This document shows positions 35,468-43,964 of a stretch of 46,835 nt of DNA, in pieces. This DNA comes from Pseudomonadota bacterium. Its GTDB lineage: Bacteria > Myxococcota_A > Bradymonadia > UBA4248. Location of the stretch: the NCBI GenBank assembly GCA_017441205.1, contig JAFRYG010000120.1:1-46835 (forward strand), written 5' to 3'. The notes beneath the pieces are model-generated. The model searched no databases. It saw only the letters and a list, made by a program, of their open reading frames with translations, and was not told the origin of the DNA. Numbering within the stretch: the stretch's first letter is position 1; every line of letters starts with the position of its first letter. Made by a program: the position numbers and the translations under genes.

Positions 35468-36508
35468 ATGCAATGTCCCAGATTGCACGGTTCCTTGGAA
35501 TCCATTCTGTTAAATTCTGATTTTTCGAAACCGCTTCAGGCTTATCTTTGCCCTCAATGTCATGGCATTTGGATGCGATCACTGGAATGTCGGGCTTATT
35601 TGGGGCTGGAGTGTGAAAAGCTGGTTTCGCAATCGAATCCGGCAAACATCGGCTTGTCTTGTTCTCATTGTCAAACCGTGTGCCGGTCTGCCTGTGTGCC
35701 GACAGAAAATGGGGATTTGGTTGAATTTCATATCTGTCCGCGCTGTTTAGCCTGTTTTTTTGATGCTGCTCAGTTTGCAATCATTTTTTATCAGCAGCTG
35801 AAGTCGGAACGTGCCATTTCCGGAATCATGTCGCAGTCAGTGCTGGATGATTTGGGCGTCGTATGTTGTGATTGCGGGGCAGCAGTGCGCCAGCTGGATG
35901 ATCTGCATGATGTTGGAACGGGGTATTGCTGCCAGAGTTGTTACAATGCACCGCCTATTTTTTCGGAAAATAAACTTCAAAACGTCCAGCTGGTGACATT
36001 TCATGGCATGGAAATCAAAATTGATCACTGGCAAATGAGCACGCGAAGCCGGATTTCAGTCACTCCGGCGGAACCCTGTCTGCTCGATGTCCGGTTGTAT
36101 TCGCTTTCTCCCTGGCAAAGAATTGCCCGGATGGGTCATCGTAAACTTAAGCTTTTGGGCGAATTGGGACGGCATCTGGATGCTACCGAAGACGCAGCTC
36201 GTGTCACACCATGGCATGTGTTCCTCAAACAACGAGGTGTGCTGGAGAACATAAAGGTGTTGAACCGACTGGGGAAAATAGAAATAACATTTAAGCCGCA
36301 CAGCATTATTTTTGAACTCAATGCAAAGCGTTCGGGTACAGAGACGAAACAAAAGTTCGAAGCCACAACGCGGCGCATTCTGCTGGCATATGAAAAATTT
36401 GTTCAGCTTTCACATGAATATGTGGAAGAGGAAGAAGAACCAGAAATAATACCTGAACCGGATCCTTCTTCAGAAGCTGCGGACGATAAATCATCAGATA
36501 AACCTTAA
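35468..36508 (+). CDS. Zinc-ribbon protein, unknown function
   Basis: This 346-residue protein has three zinc-ribbon-like Cys pairs: residues 3-35 (ending CPQCHGIW, like zf-TFIIB ribbons), about 65-110 (CSHC and CPRC) and about 132-160 (CCDCG and CCQSC). The C-terminal half has a basic helical part (LSPWQRIARMGHRKLKLLGE) and an acidic tail. It is cytoplasmic by all signs. AGGAG stands ten bases before the ATG. It follows the nonapeptide-repeat gene on the same strand, and the two probably form an operon. A role in nucleic-acid or protein binding is a guess. Confidence 0.85.
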   Translation: MQCPRLHGSLESILLNSDFSKPLQAYLCPQCHGIWMRSLECRAYLGLECEKLVSQSNPANIGLSCSHCQTVCRSACVPTENGDLVEFHICPRCLACFFDAAQFAIIFYQQLKSERAISGIMSQSVLDDLGVVCCDCGAAVRQLDDLHDVGTGYCCQSCYNAPPIFSENKLQNVQLVTFHGMEIKIDHWQMSTRSRISVTPAEPCLLDVRLYSLSPWQRIARMGHRKLKLLGELGRHLDATEDAARVTPWHVFLKQRGVLENIKVLNRLGKIEITFKPHSIIFELNAKRSGTETKQKFEATTRRILLAYEKFVQLSHEYVEEEEEPEIIPEPDPSSEAADDKSSDKP

Positions 36509-36815
36509 GGCTCTGTTATTCGAGTGTGGATTTTTTGATTGCTTATCCATGCTGGTTAAACATAGCCAACACATAATGTGAATTGTTGGTGGGATGAGGG
36601 TTACCTGAGTGAATGCCCATAGGTTTTATTGTTCTCTGTTTACGAGTTTACATAATATGCATTATGGGACGTAAAATGGGCGGTTAGAGGTTAGCTGTCT
36701 GTAGTCAGTTTTTACAGGCAATGACCGGTGTTTCCGGAAAAAACTGCTTATGGATCGTGATCATCTGCATGGTAATCCAAGCACATGGATTCACTAAACG
36801 ACTCACAACTCACCA
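36509..36815. other. Non-coding gap between convergent genes
   Basis: No gene is seen. It holds the third, partial GGTTAAACA element (ATCCATGCTGGTTAAACATAG, from 36545), and heptad runs GGTTAGA/GGTTAGC (36683-36696) and GACTCAC/AACTCAC/CACTAAA (36800-36820). Confidence 0.6.
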
Positions 36816-37331
36816 CTAAAATAAAGAGCCATCCCCCAGAATGTGGACGGTTTCGACGCAGATCCCTGCGCCTTTTCCTTCCAATTCAAGACACATCTGA
36901 CGGGCATTCAATTTAACTCGCAGGGCTTTGGGGCTCAATTCCTCAAAAAGATGAGTGGCAATCTGCTTGCACAAATATTCCTGAAACTGCGGGCGGCGGG
37001 AAAAATGATCGATGACTCTGCAAAAACCGCCGAGTCCGGCAATCTTACGGTATGGATAATATTCAATCGAAACCGTACCAAAAAAAGGCACAAAGTGGTG
37101 ACCGCAAAAACTATAGAAAGGCAAATCCTGCAATGAGACTTTGCCCTCTTCGGATGCAGGCATGAGCGACAGGTGAGGAGGAACTGCGTCTACTCCACTC
37201 ATCCATGCTGCCATCAGTTCGGCAGCATGGTGGGCGCTTTCCTCAATATTAATGTGAGCATTCGATGAATTCAGGCCCAATGCCCTTAAAAAATCGGCAT
37301 AGGCCTGAGCTGCTTTTAACAGGTCACTCAT
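36816..37331 (-). CDS. folE: FolE-type GTP cyclohydrolase I
   Basis: This 171-residue enzyme would open GTP to dihydroneopterin triphosphate, the first step to folate or pterins. It keeps the zinc ligands Cys76 and His79 (FCGHHFVPFFG) and Cys147 (QMCLELEG), plus the conserved KIAGLGGFCRVIDHFSRRPQ region. It is shorter than E. coli FolE at the N-terminus and the CGHH motif replaces the common CEHH/CSHH. It starts 18 bases after the polyacidic lipoprotein gene, an unusual neighbour. Function as true FolE is likely; a pterin side branch is possible. Confidence 0.9.
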   Translation of the reverse strand: MSDLLKAAQAYADFLRALGLNSSNAHINIEESAHHAAELMAAWMSGVDAVPPHLSLMPASEEGKVSLQDLPFYSFCGHHFVPFFGTVSIEYYPYRKIAGLGGFCRVIDHFSRRPQFQEYLCKQIATHLFEELSPKALRVKLNARQMCLELEGKGAGICVETVHILGDGSLF

Positions 37332-37349
37332 TGGTTATCATCCACCGGA

Positions 37350-37742
37350 TTACTCATCCTCTTCATCTTCTTCTTCGTCATCACCGGACTTACCGGATTT
37401 ACCGGATTTACCGCTGTCCTCTTCTTCTTCGTCTGCGTCATCATCACCGGATTTACCGGATTTACCGGATTTACCGCTATCCTCGTCGTCCTCGTCGTCA
37501 TCGTCGTCATCATTTTTGCCCGACTTTTTGGAACTGGACTCGTCGACACTATCCTTGTAATTTTTTTCGGCATCAGCCCGATTCTCTGGGCTTTTATAGC
37601 AGCGATGCGTTACGGTGCTGAAGTATGGATAATCTTCCTGGCATTCGAAAATCTTTGTAAAGCCTTCCTCCGCGCACGACATGGCGAAAAAGGCCACGAA
37701 AGCGAATACGACGAACATATAAAGTTTCATATAAAGGTTCAT
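37350..37742 (-). CDS. Small lipoprotein with polyacidic GKSG tail
   Basis: This 130-residue protein has lipobox FAMSC (Cys23) followed by AEEG. A short Cys-containing part (to about residue 55) is followed by a tail of Asp/Glu runs broken twice by DSGKSGKSGKSGDD. The tail is encoded by repetitive DNA (37375-37510). AGGAG stands six bases before ATG 37742; an ATG four codons later is the alternative. I recognise no family. The tail could bind calcium or act as a surface brush. It lies between the TSP3 lipoprotein gene (20 bases upstream) and folE. Confidence 0.8.
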   Translation of the reverse strand: MNLYMKLYMFVVFAFVAFFAMSCAEEGFTKIFECQEDYPYFSTVTHRCYKSPENRADAEKNYKDSVDESSSKKSGKNDDDDDDEDDEDSGKSGKSGKSGDDDADEEEEDSGKSGKSGKSGDDEEEDEEDE

Positions 37743-37762
37743 AGAAGCTCCTGAATTGAAAG

Positions 37763-40240
37763 TTAATCTTCAGCAGTAATTCCGTTGAATTTTTCAGCAT
37801 TGAAGTAAAGCGGCGCGGACTTCCCGAAGCTTGCAGTTCCCTGAACGTGGGATGTCTTGAGCCAATATTTAGGTTTATAGATAACGCCGGTGTTCAGCCA
37901 GTCCTGATTGGTAAGCTTTTCGATACAGGCATCCGTTTTTTTGCCGGAGCATGCGCCGGAGGCAAAATTCTTTCCTTCAAAATGAGTGTATCGGTAATCA
38001 AAACCACCGGTGGTTGAGTTGCCTTGAGACGAATAATACTTGAAGCCGATGATACTATCGTCCCAGGTATCGTGTTCCTTGCAGTTTTTGTCGAGGAATG
38101 AAAGGAATACGACGGCATGTCCTGTACCGCTGGAACGATTCAGATTAATGAAGGATCCCGGAACGAGTTCCTGGAACGGAACCGTAATGCCCATGCCGAA
38201 GGATGACAAGGCATCGCCGGTACCATTGGATCCAATCTTGTTGTCGCACCAGATATGTCCCTTAATGGTCGAACCGGACTGAGATGCCCAGCTCTTCTTG
38301 GGAAGATGATTCCAGACCGAAGTATCGCCGGTTTCCTGAGCATACAGATCCATCGCGACCAGAATCGTTTCGGCAACCGCCGCCACGCACATGGTCAAAG
38401 GAGCCTTGGGGCCTTTCGTGACGACTTCGGATCCATATTTCAGATCGTGCGTATAGGCGCTCGACCCATACCCTCTTCGTGCCCAATTCTTTTCGAGCCA
38501 GGCGACTGCTTTCAAAATGTAGTCATTGAACATGTATTCACCGGTCAGAGCGGCGGGTCTGACACCAAGATCGATGATATAGCGTCCTTTCTTGCCCTGA
38601 CATGCATCTGCAGTCAGATAATAGGTACCTGGATCCAGCGTGGCAAAAGCACGGAAATCCCCTCTCGTAACCAGTTTGGGATCGAGCGATGACAGAATGT
38701 GAATATCCGTATCGGCTCCGGCATCTTCCGGCTTGCGGATCGTTGCCACGACGCGGCTGCGTTCTTTCAGCACGAATTTATAGATAACTTCCGGTCCGCT
38801 TTCGTCGGCATTTTCGTGTCCCGGATAGGTATTGAACACGTTGCTGGTCGCTGTGGCTGTCGAATTGGACTCGGTAAATGCGAAATGCGCCGGCAATGGT
38901 TCTCCGCAATTGATCAGAACCGGATCCTCCTTGGTTCCCGCATAAAACGGTGTAATATCCACGTTGAGGACGTATTTCCCGGGTTTTGTCGTCGAATCAC
39001 CGTAGGTATCCGCGACGATCCAATAGGTTCCGGGGTCAAGCTGCTCTGTAATCGAATTGTCGGAACGATTGATGAAATCCGATGCCGGAACCGTTTTATT
39101 CGAAATGTTGACATTCCTGAGCAGCTGGATATCGATATCGACGTTGCTCGGTTCTGAGTCGAGATAGATGCTGACTTTGGATTTCTTGGTCAGCGTGAAT
39201 TTGTAATAGTACTCGGGACCCGTTTCGGGGGTCTGATTCGGGTTCGGGTATTTGTCGATCAGGCTGTTCGGCGATTTCGAGGTGTCCTGCGTATCCTTGT
39301 ATCCCGACACGCAGCCCTCGACCGGAATGATGAACGGAGAGGTCGGTGAACCGTCGCCTGTTTCGATCTGCGGCAGGAACGGATCGGGCTTGACATCTGG
39401 CGTATCGCATAAATCCCCTACCCCGTTTTTGTTGGAATCCGCCTGATCAGGATTGGGAACGTAGGGACAGTTGTCCTCCGAATCCGGGATTGTGTCGTTG
39501 TCGGCATCTGCCGGTTTTTCTGGAGCGCAGGCATCGCCGATGCCGTCGCCGTCAGAGTCGGTCTGCTCGTGATTGGGAACATCCGGGCAGTTATCTTCGG
39601 CATCCGGGATCGTGTCGCCATCGACATCGGGATTTTCAGCGGGCGTACACACATCACCGATGCCATCCCCGTCGCTGTCCGCCTGATCGGCATTCGAAAT
39701 GCGGGGGCAGTTATCCTCCGAATCCGGAATCGTATCGCCATCCATATCCTCTATGACCGGCTCGGATTCGCTGCAGGCATCCCCTAACCCATCGGTATTG
39801 GAGTCTGCCTGATCCGGGTTCGGAACGAGACGACAATTATCCTTTAAGTCAATGATGGTATCGCCGTCGGTATCTTCAAAAACCTCTTCTTCATCATCAC
39901 AGGCATCGCCCAGACCATTGTTGTTGGTGTCAGCCTGATCCGGATTGGCTACTTCAATGCAGTTGTCACTGACATTCGGAATCGTATCGCCGTCAAAGTC
40001 CGTATTTTCCCCGGTATGTTCATCCTTTTTGCCCGGATATTTGTCGTCATTGTCATCTTCGTCATCTTCTTCATCGTCATCATTGTGTTTTTTGCAGTCT
40101 TTCCCGCACTTGTCCGGATCGCAGTTTTTACCCGAACAGCTTTCACTGTCGGATGCGCTTACATCTTTGTCATCATCGCAAGCGGAAAACAGACAAAACG
40201 CACTCACCAATCCCATAATCAGCAAAGTTTTGTAACGCAT
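37763..40240 (-). CDS. TSP3/PPC lipoprotein with papain-like domain
   Basis: This 825-residue lipoprotein has lipobox LFSAC (Cys21) followed by DDDKD. An acidic stretch is followed by six thrombospondin type 3 calcium repeats (about 80-290, units like DGDTIPDSEDNCP..DQADSDGDGIGD, broken here), two pre-peptidase C-terminal (PPC)-like domains (about 305-425 and 430-560), and a C-terminal domain (about 570-800) with TMCVAAVAET (Cys618) and GTGHAVVF (His708), the Cys/His order of papain-like C39/CHAP enzymes. It may be a surface cysteine peptidase or amidase; the third catalytic residue cannot be fixed. AGGGAG precedes ATG 40240. It heads the run with the polyacidic lipoprotein and folE. Confidence 0.9.
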   Translation of the reverse strand: MRYKTLLIMGLVSAFCLFSACDDDKDVSASDSESCSGKNCDPDKCGKDCKKHNDDDEEDDEDDNDDKYPGKKDEHTGENTDFDGDTIPNVSDNCIEVANPDQADTNNNGLGDACDDEEEVFEDTDGDTIIDLKDNCRLVPNPDQADSNTDGLGDACSESEPVIEDMDGDTIPDSEDNCPRISNADQADSDGDGIGDVCTPAENPDVDGDTIPDAEDNCPDVPNHEQTDSDGDGIGDACAPEKPADADNDTIPDSEDNCPYVPNPDQADSNKNGVGDLCDTPDVKPDPFLPQIETGDGSPTSPFIIPVEGCVSGYKDTQDTSKSPNSLIDKYPNPNQTPETGPEYYYKFTLTKKSKVSIYLDSEPSNVDIDIQLLRNVNISNKTVPASDFINRSDNSITEQLDPGTYWIVADTYGDSTTKPGKYVLNVDITPFYAGTKEDPVLINCGEPLPAHFAFTESNSTATATSNVFNTYPGHENADESGPEVIYKFVLKERSRVVATIRKPEDAGADTDIHILSSLDPKLVTRGDFRAFATLDPGTYYLTADACQGKKGRYIIDLGVRPAALTGEYMFNDYILKAVAWLEKNWARRGYGSSAYTHDLKYGSEVVTKGPKAPLTMCVAAVAETILVAMDLYAQETGDTSVWNHLPKKSWASQSGSTIKGHIWCDNKIGSNGTGDALSSFGMGITVPFQELVPGSFINLNRSSGTGHAVVFLSFLDKNCKEHDTWDDSIIGFKYYSSQGNSTTGGFDYRYTHFEGKNFASGACSGKKTDACIEKLTNQDWLNTGVIYKPKYWLKTSHVQGTASFGKSAPLYFNAEKFNGITAED

Positions 40241-40590
40241 ATAATCGCTCCCTGGCAAAAGACTTGACCCACTACCACCAAATCATTCCCAATATACATG
40301 ATTTGAGCGCAAAACGCCAAAAGCATTTAGCCAATTTGCAATTTTTAAAAGGGATTTTTCCGCGAATGCATAAACACTTGCAAAGTTCCTGTATCCGTGT
40401 ATTTGTCCGTGCTGCGGCCGCCTTTGGGATAAACGGCTATTGGCCTTGCCAATACGCCTTTTGGGGCTCCGCTATCTCGCCGTATCGGCTCAATACGCGT
40501 CGCCCGACTTTTGGTGCGTGTCGGATTTATTGGGTACAGATGTGCAAATCGCACGTCTCTGACAATTCCCAACGCCAACTCCCAATTCAA
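40241..40590. other. Non-coding gap with palindrome and heptads
   Basis: An open frame crosses this region but includes copy 4 of the TATTGGC palindrome and heptad-like text, so I see no gene. The divergent promoters for 40240 and 40591 should lie here. Confidence 0.55.
40430..40463. repeat. Palindromic repeat, TATTGGC core, copy 4
   Basis: Core TATTGGC-CTT-GCCAATA (40438-40454) with outer pairs CGGC/CGCC is followed by TTTT. It is a member of the dispersed family. Confidence 0.7.
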
Positions 40591-40592
40591 AT
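40562..40592. repeat. Heptanucleotide run CAATTCC/CAACGCC/AACTCCC
   Basis: Words in steps of seven directly before the ATG at 40591. It replaces any recognisable ribosome binding site there. Confidence 0.5.
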
Positions 40593-40917
40593 GCCTTACA
40601 TATTGATTAGCCAAAACCAGATTCAGGCCATTCAGGCCCAGCTCGAATTCGTCACCGGTCAGGACTTTCGGTTTCGGATTCTGCAGAACGACGCCGCTGC
40701 GCTGTTATGCGCCTGGCAAAATGAAACGCATGTCGATTACCTTCTGCATGTCATCGCCCATTCGGACCAGAGCTATCAAATCGCATTTGCTGTTCAGCGC
40801 TATCGCGAAATCATTACGCGCTTCGATCGCCGCCTCGACAAAATGCAGGCCCTGCGTCTATTTTCAGATCCGCGCCAGTGTGTCTGTTACATGACCGGAC
40901 AGATTCTGATGGCTTGA
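40591..40917 (+). CDS. Small hypothetical protein
   Basis: This protein of 108 residues would read from ATG 40591 (MPYILISQNQIQAIQAQLEF) to a stop at 40917. The codon pattern looks coding, and the chain reads as alpha/beta with several Cys. No ribosome binding site is visible and I recognise no family. The open frame upstream to 40264 crosses a palindrome and is rejected. A protein relic is the other option. Confidence 0.5.
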   Translation: MPYILISQNQIQAIQAQLEFVTGQDFRFRILQNDAAALLCAWQNETHVDYLLHVIAHSDQSYQIAFAVQRYREIITRFDRRLDKMQALRLFSDPRQCVCYMTGQILMA

Positions 40918-40948
40918 TATTAGCCCCTCAATGGGATCTGCTTCATGT

Positions 40949-40982
40949 ACGCAAAATAGTATTATTTTCTTACACTTTGCGT
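40949..40982. repeat. Inverted repeat ACGCAAA/TTTGCGT
   Basis: Seven-base arms with a 20-base spacer, about 100 bases before the protease gene at 41079. It could be an operator or a weak 3' structure of the preceding gene. Confidence 0.4.
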
Positions 40983-41078
40983 CGTTATTTATTGAATTTT
41001 CTGCTTTTATCTTTAGACCACCGGACTTTTTGGGTATAAACGATCCGTTTTCTTTGACATTAATCAGGGAGATTTTTG

Positions 41079-43964
41079 ATGAAACTGAAACCGATTCTTT
41101 TGTTCGTGGCAAGTATTCTCGCGGTGTCCGGATGTACGGATGCTGTCGATCCGATCGAGCCGGATTTTTCGCAGCACTCAGATCCCATTATGTACGGAAC
41201 CGCCGCACCCAATGAACCAGCGGTCGTGTCTCTGTTTACACCGCATTACCTTCCATGCTCTGAAGAATACAATGAGATTTGTCAGAAATTATATCCAGGC
41301 TATTCAGTAGTCTGTGTTCAGGAGTATGGTGAACCAGAATGCAAATTGGCATGCAAGGCTAAAGGAGAGAAATCTTATAGTTGTAATGATTACACTGATA
41401 GGGGATATGGTTTCATTGAACTTTACACGGAATGTGAGGATTACAACGGGCAGCTGATTCCCGTCCAAAGTCCTAATCTTCATTTCTGCAATAATCGCTG
41501 CGATTCCGAAAATATAAGATGTGATGATAAAGGCCATACAAATTACCTTCCATGCGACAGTGAACTGGCGAAAAAATGCAGTGCAGGGACTGTCTGCATG
41601 ACGGATTTGTCTTATTACTATTGCGCTGAGCCATGTACGACAGAAGGTAAATCAGAAACGGTTTGTGGCCTCAGTGATGCCGGGTATGTCTCAGTAAAGC
41701 ATCAATGCATCAAAATCGGTAATCAATTGCTCAATTTGGTGGATAATGAAAATTTCTATTATTGTAAGAATGGCTGCAACATCTCCCAGACAGACTGCGA
41801 CAACAAAGGCAAACTTAAGAAAATTTCAGGCTCTTCCCACTGCACAGGTACGCTCATTCATCCCCAGTGGGTTCTGACCGCTGCGCACTGCGTTATAGAC
41901 AAGGAAACAGGCAGCCCTTCTTCCAGCAACATATTCGCCAGAATCGGTATCGGCGATAACGAGAATGAACTGATACCGCTTGAAACTGCCGGTGCGGAGT
42001 ATTTTATCGCCAATCCAAAGTATAAATATAGAGTTGGTAATACATCTGATGATGTCACCATTACTCGCGACATTGCGTTGATTAAACTGAAAGAACCTGT
42101 GTCAGCCAATCTGGCAACACCAATTTTGCCGCTTCCAAAGTGGCTGGCATTGACCAACAAAGATATGCCGGTTTCGGTGGAAACCATCGGTTTTGGGTTC
42201 GACGAAAATGGCGGATACGGAACAAAATTAAAGGTTACCCATCCTAAATTGAATTACTGCCCATTCGATCCAAACAATGTTGAGACGAAATGTCCTATGG
42301 GAACCGTCACTGTCAAAGGATGTCATCCGAACAAGGATTATTGTGAACGTTACGGCTATTCCAATGAAACGTACAATTTGGACATTATCAATGGATCGCT
42401 TTTTTCCAAAATCCCGGAAGGTGGTCAATGCCATGGCGATTCCGGCGGTCCGACATTCTATACCGTTGGAAACAAACGTTACGTTGCTGGTGTGACGAGC
42501 TATGGTGATGGCGTATGTCGTGCATACGATGTGGATACCGCAGTTCAGGATTATTACGACTGGATCATCAGCATCGCCCCCGAAGTGGCGGATCAATATG
42601 TCGAGATTTGCGGCAATGGCGTCGATGACGATGGCAATGGACTCGTCGATGGCGATGATCCTGTATGTTTTTGCGGCAATGGCAGACTCGATCCCAAAGA
42701 AACGTGCGACGGTACCCTCTTTGCCGGTGGTTCTGACAAATGCACTGATATCGATGCCGCCTTTACGAGCGGAAAAGCCACATGCAGTAAAAAATGTGAG
42801 CTCGAACTTGCACAATGTTCAAAGGATCCGATTTGCGGCGATGGCCGAATCGATGGCAATGAACTCTGCGACGGCAATCTGTTCGTCGATGAAAAAACGG
42901 AATGCAGCGCGCTGTTCGCCGACCTTTATTCCGGCGGCGACGTTAAATGCAGCGAAAAATGTGTTTACGATACCTCTGCATGCATACCTTTTTGCGGCAA
43001 TGGAATCATCGATACAGATCGAGGGGAAGTCTGTGATGGCAGCGTGTTTGCGGAAGCTGCCGACAGCTGTGAAAGAATCGTTGGTAAGGGGGCTGTCGGT
43101 ACCATCGCCTGTTCAGATGATTGCAAGACTGTGAACACTGCGGCATGTTCCAAGCCGGAGACATGCGGCGATGGCATTCTGAATGGTGATGAGCTGTGCG
43201 ACGGTACACAGATTCAGGATAATAAGTTCTCATGCATGGATTGGGATTCCAAATATATTTCAGGAAATGTCAAATGTAATTCGGAATGCACGCTCGATTT
43301 CGGCGAGTGTAAAACGGATGCTTTGAGCACGAACGAGATTTGTGACAATCAAGTCGATGACGATAATAACGGACTCGCTGACTGTAATGACCCTGTTTGC
43401 TTTGCGAATGAAGTCTGCAAGCCTGCGTCAGAATGCGGCAATGGGATTGTCGATGGCAATGAATTGTGTGATAGGGAATCATTTTTATCGGGTAAAACGA
43501 ACTGCAGTGACTGGATGAGCTCTTACAAATCCGGCACAGTGACGTGCAATAATGATTGTACTATCAATTATGATGCATGTTCGACAGAACCCGGCACTCA
43601 GGAAACGCCGACGACACCCGGAACAGAAACGCCGACGACACCCGGTACTCAAACACCGACGACGCCCGGTACTGAAACACCGACGACGCCCGGTACTCCG
43701 GGAACGCCGACGACGCCTGGTCCTGAAACGCCGACGACGCCTGGTCCTGAAACGCCGACGACGCCCGGTACTCCGGGAGCACCGTCCACTCCGGGTACTC
43801 AGGATCCATCTGTCGATCCGGGATCTCCTGATTCGGAAAAGAAGGGATCTGGTGATTCCGACTGTTCGACGGCACCAAAGGTCCCCTCGGAAATGCCTGT
43901 CACTGCTATTTTCATGGGGTTGCTGGGATGCGGCATACTCGCCCGCAGACGGCGCGATAATTGA
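41079..43964 (+). CDS. Trypsin-like lipoprotein with Cys-rich insertion, MYXO-CTERM-like tail
   Basis: This 961-residue lipoprotein has lipobox AVSGC followed by TDAVD. The trypsin domain begins at Ile37 (IMYGTAAPNEPAVVSLF), is interrupted by a Cys-rich insert of about 195 residues, and resumes at about residue 253 with His270 (TAAHC), Asp331 (RDIAL) and Ser455 (GDSGGP). Residues about 505-835 hold CGNG..D..E.CDG modules. A Thr/Pro linker (PTTPGTE repeats) follows, then DCSTAPK, one hydrophobic stretch and ARRRRDN, as in MYXO-CTERM sorting tails. The ATG has AGGGAG upstream; a TTG one codon earlier is ignored. It probably processes proteins at the cell surface. A tandem paralogue follows. Confidence 0.92.
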   Translation: MKLKPILLFVASILAVSGCTDAVDPIEPDFSQHSDPIMYGTAAPNEPAVVSLFTPHYLPCSEEYNEICQKLYPGYSVVCVQEYGEPECKLACKAKGEKSYSCNDYTDRGYGFIELYTECEDYNGQLIPVQSPNLHFCNNRCDSENIRCDDKGHTNYLPCDSELAKKCSAGTVCMTDLSYYYCAEPCTTEGKSETVCGLSDAGYVSVKHQCIKIGNQLLNLVDNENFYYCKNGCNISQTDCDNKGKLKKISGSSHCTGTLIHPQWVLTAAHCVIDKETGSPSSSNIFARIGIGDNENELIPLETAGAEYFIANPKYKYRVGNTSDDVTITRDIALIKLKEPVSANLATPILPLPKWLALTNKDMPVSVETIGFGFDENGGYGTKLKVTHPKLNYCPFDPNNVETKCPMGTVTVKGCHPNKDYCERYGYSNETYNLDIINGSLFSKIPEGGQCHGDSGGPTFYTVGNKRYVAGVTSYGDGVCRAYDVDTAVQDYYDWIISIAPEVADQYVEICGNGVDDDGNGLVDGDDPVCFCGNGRLDPKETCDGTLFAGGSDKCTDIDAAFTSGKATCSKKCELELAQCSKDPICGDGRIDGNELCDGNLFVDEKTECSALFADLYSGGDVKCSEKCVYDTSACIPFCGNGIIDTDRGEVCDGSVFAEAADSCERIVGKGAVGTIACSDDCKTVNTAACSKPETCGDGILNGDELCDGTQIQDNKFSCMDWDSKYISGNVKCNSECTLDFGECKTDALSTNEICDNQVDDDNNGLADCNDPVCFANEVCKPASECGNGIVDGNELCDRESFLSGKTNCSDWMSSYKSGTVTCNNDCTINYDACSTEPGTQETPTTPGTETPTTPGTQTPTTPGTETPTTPGTPGTPTTPGPETPTTPGPETPTTPGTPGAPSTPGTQDPSVDPGSPDSEKKGSGDSDCSTAPKVPSEMPVTAIFMGLLGCGILARRRRDN
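43600..43830 (+). repeat. In-frame Thr/Pro linker repeats
   Basis: Repeated units of about 24 bases encode PTTPGTE, PTTPGTQ or PTTPGPE. They form the stalk between the Cys-rich modules and the C-terminal tail of the protease. The length is likely to vary. Confidence 0.85.

Noticed and set aside
40264-40590. N-terminal extension of the small protein ending at 40917
   Set aside because: The region contains a TATTGGC palindrome and heptad-like text and does not read as protein.
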